Assembly (NCBI GenBank): GCA_019096195.1
Contig: JAGTXK010000119.1
Location: forward strand, 529,010-593,009
DNA length: 64,000 nt
Source: Boletus sp. NGJ
Taxonomy: Eukaryota; Basidiomycota; Agaricomycetes; Boletales; Boletaceae
Direction: 5' to 3'
Part shown: in pieces, positions 36,411 to 47,152 of the stretch
How positions within the stretch are numbered: the stretch's first letter is position 1
How the letters are laid out: the number at the start of each line of letters is the position of its first letter
The notes under the pieces: model-generated
The model's database searches: none
Seen by the model: only the letters and a program-made list of their open reading frames with translations
What the model was told of the DNA's origin: nothing
Translations under genes and position numbers: made by a program

Positions 36411-37954
36411 ATGGATAGTCTGCGGTATACTCCTTTCTGAATCCTATGGCTAGCGACTGACATACGACAGTGTTACATCCCCGTACCCATTGGATCTCAC
36501 GAATTACATTGTCAAAATTCAAGATCAGTACGTCGAAGGAGGAGGTGGCTTTGGCGATGTGTACAAGTGCCAACTCAAGAGTGGTTCGGGTACAAGGGAG
36601 GTTCGAAAATCAATCATGCTCTATCTATACCTCCTTACTCATTCCCAAAGGTGGCGGTAAAAGCTTTTCGATTCAAGTTTACATTCGGAGGAGAGGGAAT
36701 TGATAGATCTGCCAAGGTAGTCGTATCCATCAGACTAGCGACAAATAAATCCAGTCTTAGTTGTCTCGCAGATTTTTTGTCGAGAACTCAATGTATGGAA
36801 GAGATTAAGCCACAACAATATTGTTCCGTTTTTGGGGATCGCGCATGGGTTCGGAATGCGCAATTCCACGTCCTTGGTATCATTGTGGATGCCCAATGGA
36901 ACTCTCCAGAATTTCTTGGTAAATTATGATAATCGCCTTGTCACTACACACCGTCTCCACCTGGTATGTATAATGTCACATCGACATGCAATGTTCTGAT
37001 GAATTGACTGCGACACATCGCGGCAGCTAATGGACATTGCCAACGGACTTCATTACCGTACGTCTCATGTCCATGCCTAAAATTTGGATGAATAATAACT
37101 TGGTATGCAGTACATTCTTTCACTGACCCGCCAATTGTCCACGGTGATCTCAACTCCGTGCGTCATGAGTATAATCAATCGCTCGAGAACTAACTGTCGC
37201 ACAGAACAACGTGCTCCTCGATGTAGACTATACTGCACGCTTGGCTGATTTTGGTTATGCTTCCTTGGTTGGGGCCAACTCCGAGGCTTTGGCTCATCTG
37301 TCCCCTATGGAATCGAGATCATTTCGATGGATCGTACCGGAGCAAGTCCTTTCTGATTCAGAGGAAAGATTCCGAAAAACCCTAAAGAGTGATATATATT
37401 CCTTTGGGAACATTGCTCTCCAGGCACGTCCACATGGTATGAACGTTGGGCCATTTCTGATCCACCCGCAGGTGTTATCTGGAAAACAACCATGGTCGGA
37501 AATCCATAACGACACCTCTGTCGTCATATGCTTGGCCCAAGGTCGGAAGCCCGAACGACCAAAATCCAGAGTAATTGATGACCGGCACTGGGAGCTCATC
37601 AAAGTTTGCTGGTCGTCAGTCCCGGAGGATCGACCTACATCGGAGGGTGTCGTGTCCACCATACAGAAGTTCCCAGACTATCACTCGTACACACAACCTA
37701 TTCGTGATCTGATGGTGTCGTTTTCACGACAAAGCCATACACGTGTTCGTGGCCCGACTAGCTCGGATGGCAGGAGGTACACTAGAATGGGGGATGCAGG
37801 TGACGATGCTGATTGGCATGGAAGCGAAGGTATTGAGGAGGACAGTACTAGGTCCTCTCTCGGGACGAGAAGCCCCGTCTGCTCGTGCCTCCCACGAAGA
37901 AGCATGACTCGCCTATCTGCCATTGGGTCCAGAGAGGTGCGGACCGTACGGTGA
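36411..37954 (+). CDS. Tyrosine-kinase-like protein kinase K2
   Basis: Intact paralog of K1. The first exon is again 14 nt (36411-36424, MDSL-R) before an intron ending at 36471. Then follow GGGGFGDVYKC (glycine loop), VAVKAFRF (ATP Lys), IFCRELNVWKRLSH (helix C Glu), [42 protein letters not shown] (catalytic Asp and Asn), DFGYAS, WIVPEQ, SDIYSFGNIALQ, LSGKQPWSE and PEDRPTSE. The Arg of HRD is replaced by Gly (non-RD). A 48-base segment after ALQ with GC...AG ends is likely an intron by analogy with K1, but would be in frame if retained. The C-terminal tail (about 90 residues) is Ser/Arg/Asp-rich and of unknown role. Such kinases are greatly expanded in Agaricomycetes; the pathway is unknown. 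Confidence 0.88.
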
Positions 37955-38426
37955 GGACACGAACGCTAGTCACCAGACTAAGCCGAAGTAGGGTGACATT
38001 TTTGGACCATTCCATAATGGCAATGGGGAGTAGACTCGGATGTAGCGCGATTCGTTGAAAGACTATTCAGAGTCAAACGAGAGTGTGACACCTATGTTGA
38101 AACGAGATAGCCTAAAGCCACTGAGAATATACAGCACCGAGACATCCGGGGGACATACCCGCCTCAATTAAGATGCCGAGTCCAGTGGTTTCGCGTATAG
38201 TGAAACACAGCGCACTTAACTTGAGCGAATATAGTACTAGGACGAGACTTACATACGTTACAGTAAGTTCAGAACAAGTTCAATTTAGGTTTTTGTTAAA
38301 CTTGTAAGTACTGATGCACACAGCAAAGTGAGTGAGTCAAGCTAGACGATGACACTCATCCGCGGTCACAATGCATTATACACAGGAAGTACCCAGTCCC
38401 AGAGACAATGATATTATAGCACATGC
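37955..38426. other. Intergenic, no gene seen
   Basis: Convergent space between K2 (plus) and the NTPase gene (minus). Confidence 0.5.
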
Positions 38427-41400
38427 TCAACCTAGGATCATCGAGCGGGTCTTCTTCGCACATTTCGGAACGTTCCTCCCATGTTCCCACACCATGTGCT
38501 CAGGAGTGGCCGTACTCCCGAACTTCACCTGCGCATTCAGGTATTCTGTAATTGGTCGTTCGGTTTCGGGAATCTGCTGAATGTGAACGAGGTCTTGCAA
38601 AGTCCTCACGAGAGCAGGGTACTTGGACAAAAATGGATACGTCGTAGTTTCAACTCCCGCAGCATAGATGCGGAGGCAGCGGTCATCGACATCCCGCTCT
38701 GGGAAGGTAACGGAGAACGAGGATGGCTGACCAAGGTCGGCCAAAATGGCAATATAAGGAAGCGTCTCGGAATCGGAGGCAGACTGGTCTTTCTCTTCGC
38801 CGCTCAGGTTTTTATGTCGGCGGGTGATGGAATGCAGAACGTCTTTCGAATTCGTTGATTCACGAGCCTTGTCGGAAACGAGAATCTGCGACATGCGCGA
38901 TTTCGCCGATGTTTTTTCGGGGCCACCTTTAAAATAGATCGGTATCACCTTGTCGATGAGCGGTTGTTGGTGACAGCACTGCACTGCACTGGTCCTCTGC
39001 CAATGGCGCAGTGTCCACTGGTCGAAGCTATGCGGTAGTCATCATACATCAGACTCGAGCGTACGTTATGAAAATGGAATTTGGAAGACTGACCTCAGTT
39101 CATTCCCCCCCTTTGATCCAGCAATGTTCGCGTCCATGCATACCCAGTGCGAGAAGTTTATATATGCATTTTCGAACATTCTGCGTGCAAGTGATGCTTG
39201 CATGTCCTGCTTGTCCCATACCTGTGGTCCAAAGACGAATTCGAGCCAATCCACGACCCGAATCATCTCACAGTCAGCGAGATGCTCTTGCCATGTAGAA
39301 GGCATCTTCACGTTCTTCGACCGTGTACGAATGAACAAGTCCTTAGCTAGCAGCCATAGGAGTCGGCTGGCCAGTTCGCCGCGTTGACCCATGTCAATCA
39401 TGCCGGAGTTCACGGCCACCAGCAGAGTCTTCAAAGCAAGCTCCAGTTCTTCGGGCTTCTTGTGCAGATCGGTTGCAGCCACGCACGAGAGGAGCGGCTC
39501 GGATGGATAACTTGTGAACCTCCAATTCCGGTCCAAGGTCGTCGCAAGACAGATCCGCAGGTGACTCGCCACGCCGTTCTCCAGATGCTCGACTGAATCC
39601 GGGTGTCCAAACGTGACGTTCAGTCCGAATCGCTGTCCTAATACTGCGAGCACGTGGCCCATTTTCTGCGCATCAAAGTCATATCCGCCGCATAACTTCG
39701 ACGACGCGGTATCTAGCACTCTTTCTGGCAATGTAAGTGCAGCCTTGAGTGAGAGCCATCTGTATATAATACCCCAATTAGTCACCTGGCGCATCGAAGG
39801 GAATCGAACATTACAAGGGTCTTCCATAGCCTACAATGTGATCCATCTGGGAGACATCCTCGATGTCAACGTCTCCTAGTCCCGATGCACTCTGGTCCCA
39901 TCCCAATTGAGTGTAAGGCGGGAAAAGCTTCTCACCCCTAACGGCAACACGGTCGGAATTATCTGAAAGGCAAATAAGTTGGGAGATCAGAATAATGGGA
40001 AATGACCACAGACGTTTCTGATTAGGCGGGGAAAAATCAGCGACCTTGGAAGTCGTCGATGCGAATACAACCCAAACGGCATGATTTTGGTCATGCGAAT
40101 ACTCGTTTACAACTCTGCAGAAAACATCCGCAGGCCGATATGTCCCATGATGCATTGGAGTGAGTGGGTGTGCCTCGTCGATCGCGATCACCAACTTAGG
40201 CTGGTCGGAATCATCAGCAAAGACCCTCTCGAGGGAGGCAGCCATTTTCCTATAGGCAGTAAAGAGACGCGTAGTGAAATCAGGGGGATCGGAGGGGGCT
40301 GTTCGTTCTGTTTCAAACCACATTACTCAGCTAAGGCTTCTGCAATACGAACTGAAATAATTACCGGAAAGGGAGAGCTTCCTAAGTTTATCGGTGGTTT
40401 TCTCGACGTCTGTTCCTGCGGTCATGTCAACAATTTCATCGACGTCCGGTATAGAAGACGCCTCTTCTGTTTTGCTGGGTCGTCGGTTGAGGGCACGGAG
40501 GAGATCAGCATGAACCTACAGAACGTTGTCAAATCAGGGCTCTGTTACAGAACCAGACTCGGATCTCATCACCTTTGTATATTTCTCGGACACTTTGTTG
40601 AAGAAATCAGTCCTGGCTGTAAACCTGGGAGGGTCGCCCATATCGCACATCTGGCGGACCCAATGCATGATACCCGCCTTAGTATTGCGGGTGGCGTAAC
40701 CTCCCGAGAGTTCTTCCTCGAGGGTATCAAAAAGGGAGGTGAAGAACGCGTAGCAAATGGTCCGGTATCCTCCTTCATTAAGAGGGAATTCGGTCAAGAT
40801 TTGTGATGGGATTGCATCACGCGCAGGGAAACCTAATTTGTCCTGCTCCCCGCGCAAATTCATGTAGATGACTATAACATCCTTCTTGCTCAACTGAGGT
40901 TGACTCAGCCACTACAGATCGGCATGTGCAAAATTCATTTACCTCGGTCAGCATCCTTGATTTGCCCGTGCCAGAACTCTGAACAATGGAACAAAATTTG
41001 GCGTAATACTGCGGATGTTTCTCAGTCTTGAATAGCTTTTCGTTGTGCACCAAATATTCGTAGAAGCCGTCAACGGCTGCGCCACGGTACTTTGCCTCAA
41101 AGGACCCTGACAGATTTTGACGTAGATCTAGCAAAATACGTCAGTCCGTGGCTCTGAACGACCGTCCCTCGGATAGGCAGTACTGACCCTGGAGAGTGTC
41201 AGTTACTGTTATCGGTACTAGTGGCTCCGGTGCTTTGAGAATGGCTGGCGGAACGACCCTCGTCGATAAATGATGTACACGGGTGACGGTCATGGACACG
41301 CACCAAGGTTTCGAATTTCGCGGTACGATTTGCGCTTCCAAGCGGCAGCAAGCATCTCTCGTAACTCTCCATAGGTTTTGATCAGTGTTTTTGGCGGTTC

Positions 41401-41610
41401 CAGACCAGTGTGCTTTTTATCCAGATGGCCGTTAGAGTGCTCGATGATAGCATTAAGGAGGGTGATATAATGTAGGTTGGAACTGAGATCGGAAATGTCA
41501 CCCAAGTCATCTTCGACAGCTTTCTCTACCGCCCTGTCGAGCTCGTCATGAGTGGCATCGTCAAAGCGATCTAGCGAACTCTGGAGGGGCATATCGTGGT
41601 TCAACTCCAC
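38427..41610 (-). CDS. P-loop NTPase of an Agaricomycete-expanded family (copy B, readable)
   Basis: Multi-exon gene, readable from the ATG at 41610 to the TGA at 38429. Order: helical N terminus ending SYREIRNL; PPAILKAPEPLVPI; YEYL...YYAKFCSIVQSSGTGKSRML (Walker A); YMNLRGEQDKLGFP; a helical stretch with WVRQMCDMGD; Walker B KLVIAIDEAHPL; sensor-like WVVFASTTSKVADF; LFPPYTQLGWDQ; YGRPL-W; LAVLGQRFGL; YPSEPLLSC; GMIDMGQRGELASRLL; and a last domain HWQRTSAVQCCHQQPLIDKV with MSQILVSDK and YIAILADLG. One junction uses a short 39-nt intron (about 40321-40360). The last domain has a beta-rich, DK-containing look that could be a PD-(D/E)xK-type nuclease relative, which is inference. The layout recalls Crinkler-type and retrotransposon-hot-spot-type NTPase effectors, but the family assignment is not certain. 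Confidence 0.82.
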
Positions 41611-42415
41611 TCACTTGACGCGCCGCTCTCATATCGCCAACGGAGCACCCACAATCGATGTACAACAATCTATCCACAGCATTTATGGTCACCTAAATTG
41701 GATCTTCCACGTCACGGTTTCCATTGTTCCCCGCTTAGATAAACCAACGTCCAGCTATTCCATCTTTCCATCCAAAAACAAACAAAACAACTAACCACCG
41801 AAGATCCATAGGCTTTAGTAAGGAATATGCCAATCCTCAGTATGTACCGCAACCGACGCTTTGTCGGGCGAACGTTATTGCATCTGCATCTCGTCTTCCT
41901 CATTCATTCGATTGCATTGCACCATCACCGCGCGATGGCGAGCATCCCCCGTTCGACCAGATACCGAACAGCGACGTGTGGGACCTCTTGACTCGCCATG
42001 CTGGACGGTCCACTTTCAAAGAACAATTGACAAGGCGTGTTTGAACTTTGAAGGCAGGTTGTTGGCGGGCTGGATGTGGGCATGTTCAACGGCAAACGTG
42101 GGCATTCGGGAAAAGCCTGGCAGCATGATGATGAAAATATGTATAATTACGAGTCGCTACTGCATCAACTGCATCTCTGCGGGATACGCGAGCATTCATA
42201 GTCCTGCGTTCCGGCGCATGACCAGTTGCCTTGAAATCTGCCGCAGATGCCAGAGAATCAGAGACGGAGGACGCTACCTGTTCCAACCTGACGATGATTA
42301 AACGGCTTGGCGTAGGGGGGCTATACGAAAGGATCGACCTAACATTGACAGTGAGATAGCTTTTCCGAGTCCCAACCGTAAGATTGCAGCCTGGGTAAGG
42401 TGTGCAAGTATACCA
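41611..42415. other. Intergenic, no gene seen
   Basis: Upstream of the NTPase gene. A 146-codon plus-strand frame (41861-42301) is Cys/Arg-rich without motifs and is not supported. Confidence 0.45.
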
Positions 42416-43237
42416 TCATAGTTTTCCTTTCATTTCCTTCATATCCCCCGCCCGCATGCGTTGAGACAACCTAGCTCTCCCCGACGTATACCTCAAGCGC
42501 AATAGAATGAGATCAAGGACAGGCCAGCATGAAAAGTAATCCTCAAGACCCGGAAACGCCTCGGATGCCTGTTACTCCGCGATGAGCCCATCTGACTGAC
42601 GTATCGACGAGTCGAAAGTCACTTTACCTCCTGTATCACCAATCGTATCGTTTCATCGCTTTGGGCAGATCTACATTTGGTCGTGTCAAGATGTTTCTTG
42701 ATGGAGCGGTAAACGAATTTCTAGCATGTACATGTGAGGAACAACCACACGGTCGTTGTTGGGGTGTAAACGTACCTTGAACATCGAGAATGTGGTGCTG
42801 TCCCAGTCCAGCTCAGCCTCCAAGCTATAACCACCCCTCCCCGGCGGCTTTCCGGGGAATCCATCAGGCTTTGGTATTTTGTTGCCCACTGGTAGAGACT
42901 CCAGAGACGACAAGGATGATTCGGACGAGGCTGCCTCCGACATGGTGTCATCCTGGACTGTCGAAGGGGATGGAGACGCTTCAGGAGTGGGGGGGTGCAG
43001 GGTGAGAGCCCTGACGACTGGCGGTGTGGGGCAGCATGCCAGTGCAGGCCCAGGATGCGATGGAGATAGACCATTGAGCACGAAAAGCAAATCTTCGCGG
43101 GAACAGAGAAGGACGGTCACTGCGTTCGATAGTAAATGAACACGCGATGCGGGTACAGGAATGGGTGGGCGGGGAGGTATACGGCAAGGTTCGACAAAGG
43201 CCGAAGCAGGGTTCGATGAAGCGTGAGGTGATGACAT
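42416..43237 (-). CDS. Conserved Agaricomycete protein of unknown function
   Basis: Three exons on the minus strand: 43237-42776, 42720-42628, 42568-42416 (708 nt, 235 residues), all joined in frame at GT-AG sites. The N-terminal half is Ser/Pro-rich and probably disordered. The conserved part starts IPKPDGFPGKPPGRGGYSL and continues with HLDTTKCRSAQ (exon 2) and FPGLEDYFSCWPVLDLILL plus an RLRYTSGRAR basic end (exon 3). I recall proteins with the same GRGGY / LDTTK / Y..CWP pattern as a repeated family in mushroom genomes, with no known function. The ORF remains open up to 43384; the ATG at 43237 is chosen because the sequence upstream belongs to a duplicated promoter block. Confidence 0.78.
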
Positions 43238-43242
43238 GTCTA

Positions 43243-43800
43243 CAGTGTGACCAGCACGCAGAGATGAACGAGGAAAGAGCAGTTGAGCGTTGCAACTGGA
43301 GACTTGAAGGCGGTCACCTTCATATAAATAATCGGGGCATAGACGCCAAGTTCCCATTTGGCCAACACAATTGCAGGGGATCACAATAAGAATTGGGCAG
43401 CCCCATACTGCAGAGTTCCATTACCGAAAGAATTATATAGGAATATGAGGCATGCTGTTACACTTACTATTGTGCTGTCGTTATTATTCTTTCAACAAGG
43501 TCCCACTTGAGCAAAATGAACATGCGATGATGGTACAGGTCTACTGTGTGACCAGCACGCAGAGACGAATGGGGAAAGAGCAGTTCTGAGCGTTGCAACT
43601 GGAGACTTGAACCCGGCCAAGTTCCCATTTGGCCAACACAATTGCAATTTGCAGGGTATCAAAATAAGAATTGAGCAGCCTATAATATTATGCAGCGTTC
43701 CGTTTTGGCCGAAAGAATTGGATAGGCACATGAAGCATGCTGTTATACTTACTATCGTGCTGTCGTTATTATTTATTCTTTCAAGGTCCCCACTTGAGCA
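43243..43800. repeat. Tandem duplication of an upstream block, unit about 306 bp
   Basis: 43243-43500 and 43549-43800 match: TGACCAGCACGCAGAGA, GCAACTGGAGACTTGAA, AAGTTCCCATTTGGCCAACA, AGGCATGCTGTTA-type and GTGCTGTCGTTATTATT segments in the same order. The first copy abuts the start of the gene at 42416-43237, so the likely promoter and 5' leader were duplicated. Confidence 0.85.
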
Positions 43801-44262
43801 TCCCAAGATCTGGATGCGTCGACACGTTTCCGCGATGAAGATGAAGGATTTGAAGTTGTCCCAGGCGGTTGGGAGGGAGAGTAGGCATGTCGCTATGGCG
43901 GCCACGCGGGGTACTACGCCGGACGACCCTCGTCTGTAACGCTCGTGCTGTAGGACACCCATGTTACCACGACCAAGACGGTGGCCTGCGGAAAACGAGC
44001 AATTAGCGACGCCGCCTCGGAGAATGCAGAAACGAAACAACAATAATGCAGGTAGATATGGAACAACATACAACAGAGTGATAAAAGCAAGCTAATAACG
44101 ATGCCATAGAACCTCTTACACCTCCCGCACATTATTAAACAGGGTCAGGGAGCAGACACAAAAACGGGGGGCGCCAGCGCAGCGTTTTCGAACATGCCCA
44201 CTCCCTTTCATGTAGCATCATCGAGAGCCAAAAAAACATAAGGTCCGCTCCAATCTCAAGCG
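43801..44262. other. Intergenic, no gene seen
   Basis: Downstream of the SH3-protein gene (minus strand). No motif. Confidence 0.5.
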
Positions 44263-45765
44263 TCAGGCATCCTGCTCCTCCCCATCTAACCGCACCTGCT
44301 CCAGATAGCTCTCCGGAACGAGCGCGTGTATGCCCGTGTCTTTGAGTCCGTCCTTGACCACGACCGCCCAGCCGACCCCACCCCCTCTCCCAACCACCCG
44401 CACGAGCTGGTCTTCGTCCAGTTTCATCTCTGCCGTGCCCTCGGGCTCAAAGGCGTACAAGGCACGATATAGCCCCGGTAACAAGGGTGGTTCGCCTTCC
44501 CCATCTGAAAACGTCTCGCTTTCCTCGTCAAGCTCCATATCCTCGTACTCGTCCTCACCACCGAAATTGCGATCCAAGTCACCGCGGCTCGGGAACCCGG
44601 CGCCAGACGAGGTGACACCCGGACCGGTCGCAGCCACACTCATCCTTCCAAACCCCCACGCACGACCGAACCCCCACTTGAACCCACTCCATCCATTCGC
44701 CCCGTCGTCGACCACGTCTTCCCACAACCTCTGAACCTCCTCAACGTCCATCCTCTCGACCTCGCCCTCCTCATCCTCGTCGTCATCGTCATTATCATCG
44801 CGATCGTCGTTGTCGCCCTCGCTCGAGGAGGAAGTGGGTGTGGATCCAGAAGACGAAGCAAGACGGCGGGCAAGGACTGCGGGGCGATTCGCACGCGGGA
44901 CGTGTGGACCCTGGCCTGTGAACCGCGGATCTGTCAGCGCGAATCCATAGTCTCGAATCTGGATCAACGCGGGGGTCGTCGCTATATCTCGTGCGGGCGT
45001 CAGGGGTGGTTCGGCCGCGGTGGGGTCGGAGTCAGAGGCGGTGATTGTGGGGACGAGGTTGGAAAGTCGATCGTTGGGATGGCGGAGGCAGCTGGAAGTG
45101 GTTGTGGTCGGGGGGGTCGTCATCGTCGTGGGTTGGACCGTCCCAGAAGCGGGGCGAGAGGTGCCACCAGAAACTGGCCATGGGTGTTGGATCCCCGATA
45201 CAGGGCGAGACGGTGCGGCGCTGCTCATATCCGATACAGGTCGTGAGGAGGTCCGCGAGAGACCAGAAGCGCGACGCGACACAGCGGGAGACGGGGGCGC
45301 GGGACGGGACGAGGTGAGGGATGTCACAGACTGTGTGCTGAGTCTGTGAAGTGCGTGATGTGAGCTGGGTGTGAGAGAGGGCTGGGGATCGGAGACGGAG
45401 ACTGAGTCGTGTGCATGGTGATGGGGGTGCACGTCTGGCGGATCGCACGCGGGATGGGTCGGGGTCGGCGGCGGAAGCGCAGAAGGATCGGGTGCAGAAG
45501 GATCCTGGAAGGGGAGTACGCGCGAGAGAGAACGTGACATGTTCAGTATGGAGACGATGAAGCGGGGGACGAGCGAACGAAGGAAGCTCAGGGGAACAGA
45601 GGCACGTGTGGGACTTACCACGCCGTTGGGGGAGGTGGGACTACTACTCAGCGCGACGCCGTTGGTGGTGGTGGTGGTGGTGGGCGTGGGTACGGTGGTG
45701 TTACCATTGCAGGTAGAGGACCTGCACACGTCTGGCACGGCGTCGTCGACGTCTTTTTTCGACAT
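44263..45765 (-). CDS. SH3-domain protein, Nbp2/Skb5-like
   Basis: An open frame of 500 codons. The C-terminal 65 residues form an SH3 domain: LYRALYAFEPEGTAEMKLDE, a GWAVVV strand and ALVPESYL. Before it lie an acidic stretch (about residues 320-335, many Asp/Glu) and long Ser/Thr/Pro-rich regions that are probably disordered. A middle block DYGFALTDPRFTGQG resembles the DFAF-P motif of fungal Nbp2-type adaptors, which link phosphatases and MAP-kinase signalling; that link is inference. A likely intron inside the frame runs from GTAAGTCCCACACG (about 45618) to CCCCTTCCAG (about 45508); splicing would join NGV to DPSAPD and remove about 37 residues. Confidence 0.75.
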   Translation of the reverse strand: MSKKDVDDAVPDVCRSSTCNGNTTVPTPTTTTTTNGVALSSSPTSPNGVVSPTRASVPLSFLRSLVPRFIVSILNMSRSLSRVLPFQDPSAPDPSALPPPTPTHPACDPPDVHPHHHAHDSVSVSDPQPSLTPSSHHALHRLSTQSVTSLTSSRPAPPSPAVSRRASGLSRTSSRPVSDMSSAAPSRPVSGIQHPWPVSGGTSRPASGTVQPTTMTTPPTTTTSSCLRHPNDRLSNLVPTITASDSDPTAAEPPLTPARDIATTPALIQIRDYGFALTDPRFTGQGPHVPRANRPAVLARRLASSSGSTPTSSSSEGDNDDRDDNDDDDEDEEGEVERMDVEEVQRLWEDVVDDGANGWSGFKWGFGRAWGFGRMSVAATGPGVTSSGAGFPSRGDLDRNFGGEDEYEDMELDEESETFSDGEGEPPLLPGLYRALYAFEPEGTAEMKLDEDQLVRVVGRGGGVGWAVVVKDGLKDTGIHALVPESYLEQVRLDGEEQDA

Positions 45766-46066
45766 TTTGCGAGGGAGCGATGCGTGGCGAATGGCGAACT
45801 CGTGTGGACCAGGGACGGGAGGGGGAATAAAGGGGGAACCGGGGGAGGGGAAGGGCTGGTTCGGCTCTGGTGGGGGTCGGACGACGACGACGACGAGAAA
45901 GCGACAAGTTGTACATACCTTTACACGACATTTTCCGTTTCTCTTGTTCTGTCACAAGTCAGCGTCAATTTCTTTCTAATCTTTCAGCGTTGTGCGGCCA
46001 TCGCGCAGTTGCCAGAACGACCAGAAATGCATCACAAATTCGTACATTGTTTGCCCTTGTTTGTAG

Positions 46067-46816
46067 CTACACCCGCCACGTCGTGTTCGTTGTCTCGAGC
46101 GACGCCCGACGCTCCATCGACGCCGCCCGCTTCAGCTCAGACGATATCGTTCCCCGTCTCACACCCTCCCATTTCCGCGGTCCAGGTGTCGGCGACGCGA
46201 CACTTTTTCTGCGAACCCGGATCTTCATTGTCCGCGCGGGCACGCTGCTCGTCCCCCTATCGCATGCCTGCACCTCGACGGAGGCATAGAACAAGTCGTG
46301 CCGCTTCGTGGGTTGTTCGCTCGCCCGTGTCCGTCGACGCTGCGAGTGTTCGATGAGCATCCGGCGCACTTGTTCGCGAAGCGCGTCGCTTGCGCCACAT
46401 GCCCTGAATCCCCCGCTCAGCCGACCGAGTCCGTCGAATCGTCCCCCGTCGCCTTTTTCGACCCCTTCGAGACCGAGACCGATGGGTCCGCCGTAGCTGA
46501 CCGTCGAAGCGTCCAGATCGAGACTGTGCTCTGCCATCGTCCGTGCAGACTCCTCGGGGGTGTTGTGTGGGACGAGCAGAAACTCGGCAGACTCGTCCGG
46601 ATGTGCAGAGTAAGGAGGCGGTGGCTGGAACGCGTGTGTGTCGACGAGGGGTGCGAATGGGATGGGTGCCACGGAGAGGAAGGTACGATGGTAGGTGCGT
46701 GTCTTGGGTTTGTTGGGGACTGGGAGACGTGATTTGGCAAAGGAGAGCAACTTGTTTCCGAGCATGTGTCCGACGGGTGCGACGATACCGACAGACGTTC
46801 GTTTCTGGAGGCTCAT
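46067..46816 (-). CDS. Protein of unknown function, Pro/Arg-rich
   Basis: A 249-codon uninterrupted frame starting MSLQKRTSVGIVAP. It has a short hydrophobic start, a PPPPYS stretch (about residue 67) that could bind WW or SH3 domains, and a basic Ser/Arg-rich C-terminal third. No known domain recognised. It is transcribed away from IMPDH across a 336 bp shared upstream region. Codon use looks like that of neighbouring genes (GC-rich third positions). Confidence 0.55.
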   Translation of the reverse strand: MSLQKRTSVGIVAPVGHMLGNKLLSFAKSRLPVPNKPKTRTYHRTFLSVAPIPFAPLVDTHAFQPPPPYSAHPDESAEFLLVPHNTPEESARTMAEHSLDLDASTVSYGGPIGLGLEGVEKGDGGRFDGLGRLSGGFRACGASDALREQVRRMLIEHSQRRRTRASEQPTKRHDLFYASVEVQACDRGTSSVPARTMKIRVRRKSVASPTPGPRKWEGVRRGTISSELKRAASMERRASLETTNTTWRV

Positions 46817-47152
46817 ACTGATGGTGGTCTTGGAATAAGGACGAGTGTACCAAATGCTTTATACCATTCATCAGGGGCTGACACCAACTCGGTGGATGAC
46901 TAATTACTTGTCTTATCATGATAGTATTTCAAACTCCGCCAAGACCGACAATCGCTCAACACGTTTGACAGAACGTCATGAGCGGACGTCTAATAAATAA
47001 TATTACATTCAATCAATATCAATGAAATGCCGTCGCAGCGTATCTAAAAAGACTTTCAAACGTGTCCTGTTCCTGTTCCACAGCCAATATTAGATCTCCG
47101 ATTCAATTGTTGTTATATAATAGCGATGAAAATTTCCTTTCAAGGTGGCTAA
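46817..47152. promoter_or_regulatory. Bidirectional promoter region, IMPDH side with TATA-like box
   Basis: 336 bp separate two divergent starts (46816 minus, 47153 plus). TTATATAATA at about 47113-47122 lies only about 35 bp before the IMPDH ATG, so transcripts from it would have a very short leader. Confidence 0.45.

Noticed and set aside
45020-45349. Plus-strand frames opposite the SH3 adaptor
   Set aside because: Low-complexity antisense of Ser/Thr/Pro-rich coding sequence.
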